A DNA stretch of 64,000 bases. Source: Clostridium aestuarii (lineage in GTDB: Bacteria > Bacillota > Clostridia > Clostridiales > Clostridiaceae). The stretch covers positions 186,001-250,000 of the forward strand of contig NZ_JAPQER010000004.1 in NCBI RefSeq assembly GCF_026735135.1, read 5' to 3'. The notes beneath the pieces are model-generated. The model did no database searches. It saw nothing but the letters and a program-made list of their open reading frames with translations, and was not told where the DNA came from. Made by a program: the position numbers and the translations under genes. Below are positions 63,188-64,000 of this stretch, one piece after another (the stretch's first letter is position 1; each line of letters begins with the position of its first letter).

Positions 63188-63781
63188 ATGAAAGGCAAAA
63201 TTAATAATATGACTTATAAAGAACTTGAAAAATATATTAATAATAGTAAGAAAGATATACAGGGGTTAGTAGAGCAGTATAATAATATTATTGTTGAAAA
63301 ACTAAAAGAAAATGATGAAACTAAAGAGGTACAGAAAAAAGCATATAATATTAGACGAATTTATAATTATGTAACTTGGGTGAATGATCAGATGAAAATG
63401 AATAATAACGTAAAAAGCAGAACCAATATTATTCCTAGAAGGGGAGAAATTTGGACGTGTGAATTAGGACAAAATGTAGGGTCAGAAGAAAATAAAATAA
63501 GACCAGTTATAGTAATTCAAAATGATACAGGAAATAGAAAATCACCTACAACAATTATTGCACCTATATCAAATAGACCCAAGAAAATAGCGGTACACAT
63601 AGAACTTAGAGAAAACGATTATAAACTAGAAGAAGGAGAAGTAAATCAAATTAAGGGAACAATTTTAGGTGAACAAATAAAAGTTGTTTCAAAGGCAAGA
63701 TTAGGTAGACATATTGCAACAGTAGATGATAAATTTATGAAGCTTTTAGATAATAAACTCAAAATTTCATTGAAATTGTAA
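63188..63781 (+). CDS. PemK/MazF-family protein with N-terminal extension
   Basis: A 197-aa protein. The C half (about 85-197) is a MazF-like mRNA interferase fold: IPRRGEIWTCELGQNVGSEENKIRPVIVIQND, TTIIAPIS and GEVNQIKGTILGEQIKVVSKARLG. The first 85 residues are a helical, Lys/Glu-rich region not found in short MazF toxins. No antitoxin gene lies immediately upstream (a C_GCAxxG_C_C gene is there) or within the downstream 220 bases. ATG 63188 follows AGGGGGAT; a longer frame starts at 63164 upstream of it. Confidence 0.8.
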   Translation: MKGKINNMTYKELEKYINNSKKDIQGLVEQYNNIIVEKLKENDETKEVQKKAYNIRRIYNYVTWVNDQMKMNNNVKSRTNIIPRRGEIWTCELGQNVGSEENKIRPVIVIQNDTGNRKSPTTIIAPISNRPKKIAVHIELRENDYKLEEGEVNQIKGTILGEQIKVVSKARLGRHIATVDDKFMKLLDNKLKISLKL

Positions 63782-63830
63782 TAAGATATAAAAATTAAAT
63801 AGAATTAAGTAAAAAATAAACGAAAATATA

Positions 63831-63859
63831 TTGATTTAATTAAAGATTAATGATAAAAT
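63831..63859 (+). promoter_or_regulatory. Candidate promoter for a transcript leaving the window
   Basis: TTGATT (63831-63836), 17-nt spacer and TAAAAT (63854-63859). Transcription would begin near 63866, just before the tandem repeat. Confidence 0.5.
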
Positions 63860-63877
63860 CTAAATGTTGTTAGTTAT

Positions 63878-64000
63878 ACATACCTAATTTAGATTAGGAG
63901 ATTATATTTCATATTATAAAGTTATGATTATTAACATACCTAGCATAGGCTGGGAGATTATATAGCATAGTATAATATAATGAAAAGATTGGTTATAGCC
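63878..64000 (+). repeat. Tandem 56-nt structured repeat, cut by the window edge
   Basis: Two units begin ACATACCTA at 63878 and 63934. Each carries a short hairpin (CCTAA..TTAGG in unit 1, CCTAG..CTGGG in unit 2) followed by GGAGATTATAT and an AT-rich second part with CAT..ATG ends. Paired bases differ between units while pairing is kept (with G-U). They lie in a predicted 5' leader. Not a CRISPR array by unit structure. Further units may lie beyond 64000. Confidence 0.55.

Noticed and set aside
63878..64000. CRISPR array at the right edge
   Set aside because: Units of 56 nt are similar along most of their length, with no unique spacers and no cas genes.

Overview
The window is a low-GC, AT-rich chromosome segment from an anaerobic, spore-forming Firmicute, most likely Clostridium sensu stricto. 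Supporting signs are an oxygen-sensitive class III ribonucleotide reductase (NrdD/NrdG), a CdsB-type cysteine desulfidase, a SleC-family spore cortex-lytic enzyme beside a Csp-like tandem subtilisin, many TTG/GTG starts with strong AGGAGG-type ribosome binding sites, and very AT-rich intergenic DNA. Species cannot be fixed from the sequence. No rRNA, tRNA, phage, transposase or CRISPR array was seen; the window reads as core chromosome.

Layout. 0-4.6 kb: cfa, a purine permease and a CaCA-type cation exchanger. 4.7-11.3 kb: a Ter-associated stress operon (TIM-barrel C-C lyase, PRTase-TRSP protein, StiP/PRTase protein, HAD phosphatase) followed by three terD genes; this is the least understood biochemical system here. 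11.5-14.8 kb: response regulator, ABC transporter and histidine kinase. 15.0-18.1 kb: pantothenate operon (DUF2520 reductase, panB, panC, panD) behind a tandem pan-motif leader. 18.4-19.8 kb: pdxS-pdxT (PLP synthase). 19.9-22.5 kb: rhomboid-like protein, queH and an AIM24-family gene. 22.6-31.9 kb: an arginine/cysteine region with a possible ArgR-controlled small RNA, a sigma-54 activator, argD diverging from argC-argJ, and two tandem cysteine-desulfidase paralogues behind a -24/-12 promoter. 32-42 kb: pepD, a membrane ferredoxin-like protein behind a CsoR/CstR-type operator, a YhfC protease, pyruvate carboxylase, a long glutamine synthetase and murI. 42-47 kb: a hypothetical gene, ppiB, an XRE regulator and a binding-protein/HD-GYP signalling pair. 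47-54.2 kb: tandem-domain subtilisin, two-component system and SleC-like enzyme. 54.2-57.8 kb: ferritin-like protein, nrdD with two NrdR boxes, nrdG. 57.8-64 kb: MBL hydrolase, a triple-domain amidase, a CPBP protease, a C_GCAxxG_C_C protein, a MazF-like toxin and a tandem structured repeat at the right edge.

Regulation is unusually readable. Non-coding elements that stand out are: two tandem hairpins plus a Shine-Dalgarno switch ahead of the pan operon; two genes (panC, murI) whose Shine-Dalgarno and start codon are separated by a stable hairpin; a near-copy of the argD promoter pointing into a gene-free, terminator-ended stretch; a 28-nt block shared between the sigma-54 activator gene and the desulfidase upstream region; a perfect 68-bp palindrome; two related families of short dispersed hairpins; and a GC-rich structured element upstream of cfa.

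All functions are inferred from sequence and family knowledge; no searches or folding programs were run. Start codons were chosen by Shine-Dalgarno spacing, so several genes begin inside longer open frames.
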